NCBI RefSeq assembly: GCF_004122145.1
Contig: NZ_SBKQ01000009.1
Location: 1 to 64,000, forward strand
Length of the DNA: 64,000 bases
Origin: Flavobacterium piscinae
GTDB taxonomy: Bacteria; Bacteroidota; Bacteroidia; Flavobacteriales; Flavobacteriaceae
Direction: 5' to 3'
In this document: positions 61,394 through 64,000 of the stretch, in pieces
Numbering within the stretch: position 1 is the stretch's first letter
How the letters are laid out: each line of letters starts with the position of its first letter
The notes under the pieces: model-generated
The model's input: only the letters and a program-made list of their open reading frames with translations
What the model was told of the DNA's origin: nothing
Database searches by the model: none
Made by a program: the position numbers and the translations under genes

Positions 61394-61419
61394 AAAGGGT
61401 TTGGAACCCTTCGAGGGTT
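61394..61419. repeat. Partial REP-like element
   Basis: GAAAGGGTTTGGAACCCTTC followed by GAGGGTT, a degenerate copy of the 56204 palindrome located between the four-helix gene and the tRNA. Confidence 0.7.
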
Positions 61420-61461
61420 ATTAAAGGAAAAAACCCTCTCATTGGTGAAAGGGTTACTTAG

Positions 61462-61534
61462 TAGCGGGAACAGGACTCGAACCTGTGACCTTCGGGTTAT
61501 GAGCCCGACGAGCTGCCTACTGCTCTATCCCGCG
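61462..61534 (-). tRNA. Initiator tRNA-Met (CAT)
   Basis: A 73-nt cloverleaf on the minus strand. The anticodon arm CGGGCTCATAACCCG has the three consecutive G:C pairs diagnostic of initiators. The T arm is GGTTCGAACC. Position 1 (C) faces U72 and cannot pair, another initiator feature. The 3' CCA is not encoded. Confidence 0.93.
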
Positions 61535-61546
61535 ATGTTTCGAGTG

Positions 61547-61576
61547 CAAATATACAACGATTATTATAAATAGCAA
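61547..61576 (-). promoter_or_regulatory. Promoter of the initiator tRNA
   Basis: Perfect consensus on the minus strand: TTG (61574-61576), 19 bp, TATATTTG (61547-61554), 13 bp before the tRNA. Confidence 0.88.
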
Positions 61577-61676
61577 GTAGAATGCTGATATTTTTATTCT
61601 TTTTACAACAAAAACCCCGCTAAATAAGCTAATCCATTGGCCGTTAACTCTTCAACGGTTAGGTATAAAATGAAAA

Positions 61677-61696
61677 ACACCCCAACGTGGGGGTGT
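61677..61696 (-). terminator. Probable terminator downstream of the NarL regulator
   Basis: Stem ACACCCC with GGGGTGT on the minus strand, followed by TTTTT. It lies about 190 bp past the regulator stop codon; no gene was seen in between. Confidence 0.65.
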
Positions 61697-61857
61697 ATTC
61701 CAAATTCAACTAAATACTTGTAATATGATAAAAACGCATTACAATTCTAACCAACAGATTTTACTAACCAGGAGCAAAAAGGTGTCGTAGTTTTCACAAC
61801 TTTTCTGATACAAAATTATGGAATACCTTTTTCTTATTGTGTAGTACTTATTGACAC

Positions 61858-61883
61858 TTGATGTAGAAATTCTTCTACATCAA
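61858..61883 (-). other. Perfect inverted repeat after the NarL stop codon
   Basis: Arms TTGATGTAGAA and TTCTACATCAA (11 bp, 4-nt loop) directly abut the stop codon on the minus strand, without a T run. It may stabilise the mRNA 3' end. Confidence 0.55.
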
Positions 61884-62540
61884 CTAATCAAGGTAATGAG
61901 AAAATAACTCAATGAGTCCGGCTAAATGGTCCACTTGCAGTTTTTCAAAAATGCGTTTTTTATAAGTACTAATGGTAGTCTTTTGCAATTGTAAAGCATT
62001 TGAAATCTCTAAATTACCGAATCCTTTTACCATTAAACGTGCCACTTCTAATTCTCTTTCGGATAAACTTTGAATGGGATTTATACTTTTACCCGTTGTT
62101 ATGGAATTTAATATTAACTCCTTGGAAAGTTCACTCACAAAACGACCTTGCGTGACTAACGTTACCAATGCTTTTTGAATGATTTCTTCTTCACTTAATT
62201 TATTTAAATAAGCATGAACACCGGCGTTGTAAAAATGTAGTGCGTGCACTTCTTCTTCCAACGCTGAAAAAATCATAATTTTACAATCCGGTTGTATTTG
62301 TTTAACCTCCTGTAGTAACGATATACTGTTACCCTCCGGAAAACTAACATCTAAAATTAGAACATCTATTTTCTCTTCAATTAGAATTCCTTTTATTTTA
62401 GTGAAATTATCGGCTTGAAAAATGATAGCATTTGGAAAGGTTTCCTTTACTAACAAAGACATCCCCTGCCGAACAACCATATGGTCATCTGCAATGATGA
62501 ATCGACAAGTTCTTTTAATTACTTCATCCATTTCACTCAT
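61884..62540 (-). CDS. NarL/LuxR-type response regulator
   Basis: 218 residues. Receiver domain (about 12-130) with DDH near the N-terminus, a phospho-acceptor Asp in LILDVSFPEG and a Lys in YLNKLSEEE. A LuxR HTH follows at the C-terminus (SLSERELEVARLMVKGFGNLEISNAL). It overlaps the kinase gene by 8 bp, so the two are a cognate pair. NarL-type regulators bind inverted repeats, so it is one candidate for the palindrome at 19413-37524; this is speculative. Confidence 0.93.
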   Translation of the reverse strand: MSEMDEVIKRTCRFIIADDHMVVRQGMSLLVKETFPNAIIFQADNFTKIKGILIEEKIDVLILDVSFPEGNSISLLQEVKQIQPDCKIMIFSALEEEVHALHFYNAGVHAYLNKLSEEEIIQKALVTLVTQGRFVSELSKELILNSITTGKSINPIQSLSERELEVARLMVKGFGNLEISNALQLQKTTISTYKKRIFEKLQVDHLAGLIELFSHYLD

Positions 62541-64000
62541 TCTTTTTATCTAACGTTAATGAAAAAGCCACCACAGTACCTTTGTCTTCTTGACTAGCAA
62601 TGGAAAAGTTTCCTTTATACAAGTTAATAATTTCCTTGCATAAAAGTAACCCTAAACCGGTACTTATTTCATTCAAACGTACTGTTTCTCTTCCTTGTAC
62701 AATTGCTTCGGTTATGATATTCAAGTCTTGGGTCGGTATTCCTTTTCCATTATCTTTTATTTCCACCAACAATCGAAAATGTTTTTTCCCTTGGGCCATT
62801 AAGGTAATGGTTGCATGGATAGTTCCTGCCGTTGTAAATCGATTGGCATTTCCAACTAAGTTAAAAAACAATTGTTGTATTTTAACCAAATCAGCCGACA
62901 CCATGACATTTTCCGGGAGGTTTGAAGTGCATAAAAACTGATTCCCTTTTTCGTTTGTCAAGTTTTGCAAGGTTATTAGTAACGTTTTTAAAGCATCATT
63001 CAAATTGAAAGCAGATTTATTAAGTTGAAGTTGTTGCTGCTCTGCTTTTGAAAAATCCAATACTTGGTTAACCATCATTAACAAAGAATTGGTTGTATAA
63101 TTCAACGAATGAAAAACTTCCTTGGTTTCAGAATCTGTAAACCTTTGGTTTAATCTTTTGGTATAAATCGCTATTAAACTGAGCGGCGAACGTACTTCAT
63201 GACTTAACATGCCGATGATTTTAGATTTAAAAACCAAATGTTGTTGAACTTCCCGTTGGGCATAAACCAATTGTTTCTCCTTCTCAAAAGCCAATCGTGT
63301 TACCAAAATCAAAAAAACTGTAAGTAACATTAATCCTATTATTAAACTCATCAAACTGACAATTCTGATGGTTTGATTGGTTCTTTGTTGAGCCGCTTCT
63401 TCCCGATGACTTTCGTTGTAAATTTTAGTAGAAATGGTGTTGTACTTTTCCATCATCTCATTACTTTCTTTAACCAACGCTTCATTCAAGCCCAATAAAG
63501 CGGTATCTTCAGATCTTAACCCAAAATAACTGTTTTGTAATTGACTGAATTGATTACGGTAATAAGCTTCTGCCTGTTGCAACAATTGTTTCATCTGTTC
63601 TTGCACAGAACCGGAAGTCGTTTTTCTTCCGTACTTCATTTTAACCGTATTTTCTACAATTTCTTTTTGAATTTCTACTTTCCCGGAAAAAGCAGCCATC
63701 AATCTTGAAAATAAATTTTTACGTGTAGTAGAATCTGAAATGATCCGTGTTTCCACTTCAATGTCTTGCAGCACCTCTTGTTCCGGATACGCCTTAAATG
63801 ACAATTGCTGATCTGAGAAAAATTTACTGTCGGCACTATATTGAGTTATTAAAGAATCTAATGCCTCTTTAAGTCCAATAATTTCTTTCTCTTTCTTTTG
63901 TTTAACTTGCATTAACTTTTGCCACCGGTTGTGTTCAAAAGTTATTTCTCGGAGGGTGTCCATTTGGGTAATCACTTTACCCATCAAATCAAAATATTTA
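62533..64000 (-). CDS. Sensor histidine kinase (5' end outside window)
   Basis: At least 488 residues are in frame to the right edge with no start forced; upstream codons stay open, so the N-terminal membrane helix is probably outside. Visible parts are a periplasmic helical sensor, a membrane helix (MSLIIGLMLLTVFLILV), HisKA with LSHEVRSPLSLIAIYT and a HATPase with NLVGNANRFT and STGLGLLLCKEI. There is no receiver. It pairs with the NarL regulator that overlaps its 3' end. Confidence 0.93.
   Translation of the reverse strand, partial: KYFDLMGKVITQMDTLREITFEHNRWQKLMQVKQKKEKEIIGLKEALDSLITQYSADSKFFSDQQLSFKAYPEQEVLQDIEVETRIISDSTTRKNLFSRLMAAFSGKVEIQKEIVENTVKMKYGRKTTSGSVQEQMKQLLQQAEAYYRNQFSQLQNSYFGLRSEDTALLGLNEALVKESNEMMEKYNTISTKIYNESHREEAAQQRTNQTIRIVSLMSLIIGLMLLTVFLILVTRLAFEKEKQLVYAQREVQQHLVFKSKIIGMLSHEVRSPLSLIAIYTKRLNQRFTDSETKEVFHSLNYTTNSLLMMVNQVLDFSKAEQQQLQLNKSAFNLNDALKTLLITLQNLTNEKGNQFLCTSNLPENVMVSADLVKIQQLFFNLVGNANRFTTAGTIHATITLMAQGKKHFRLLVEIKDNGKGIPTQDLNIITEAIVQGRETVRLNEISTGLGLLLCKEIINLYKGNFSIASQEDKGTVVAFSLTLDKKNE

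Noticed and set aside
61725..61790. 21-codon ORF between the tRNA and the NarL gene
   Set aside because: No promoter or ribosome site, and the translation is not conserved-looking; treated as chance.
1..64000. CRISPR array
   Set aside because: No regularly spaced short repeats with unique spacers and no cas genes were seen; the tandem repeats found are coding (1-1257) or simple.

Overview
The window looks like a Flavobacteriaceae chromosome, most likely Flavobacterium or a close relative. The evidence is AT-rich DNA, type IX secretion (T9SS) C-terminal sorting domains, a GSCFA gene beside alaS, a TonB-dependent receptor with a carboxypeptidase-regulatory-like N-terminus, Bacteroidota promoters (TTG, 19-20 bp, TAnnTTTG) and recurrent intergenic repeat families. 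This is inferred from protein character; no marker gene was compared by search.

Layout. 1-1.7 kb: 3' part of a giant repeat-built T9SS surface protein. 1.8-15.7 kb: mostly core genes: GSCFA protein, small lipoprotein and alaS; M23 peptidase and MerR regulator; LemA and two TPM-domain proteins; TonB-dependent receptor; the GTPases Der and Era. 15.7-23 kb: secreted or regulatory genes on the minus strand (TPR-CHAT, MORN repeat, seven-repeat T9SS protein, unknown secreted protein, J-KTSC protein). 23.5-26.5 kb: secreted protein, TPR protein and serine hydrolase. 27-35.1 kb: a hybrid two-component regulator, then a tight five-gene surface/secreted operon starting with a 52-codon gene. 35.7-37.4 kb: Sel1-repeat protein. 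37.9-39.5 kb: small HTH protein and a GC-richer DUF6266 gene.

40.3-54.8 kb is a defence-type island. It holds a BcgI-like restriction-modification pair, a GIY-YIG protein, a membrane protein overlapping a DGNHR-plus-deoxyribosyltransferase-like fusion, two small unknowns, a GmrSD-type DUF262/DUF1524 protein, a GIY-YIG-like gene broken at its presumed catalytic arginine codon, a CoiA-like protein and a UvrD-type helicase. Most of the genes from 40383 to 50489 touch or overlap and could be one transcript.

55-64 kb: TonB-C-like protein, a REP-associated transposase (RAYT) flanked by palindromes, AraC regulator, PDZ-hydrolase-propeller protein, initiator tRNA-Met, and a sensor kinase/NarL pair running off the right edge.

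Two regulatory patterns stand out. Four minus-strand secreted-protein units carry the same 22-bp palindrome exactly 20 bp before the -7 box. The five-gene operon is preceded by two GTTACAT repeats exactly 21 bp apart, next to an AraC-output hybrid kinase whose own promoter carries one copy.
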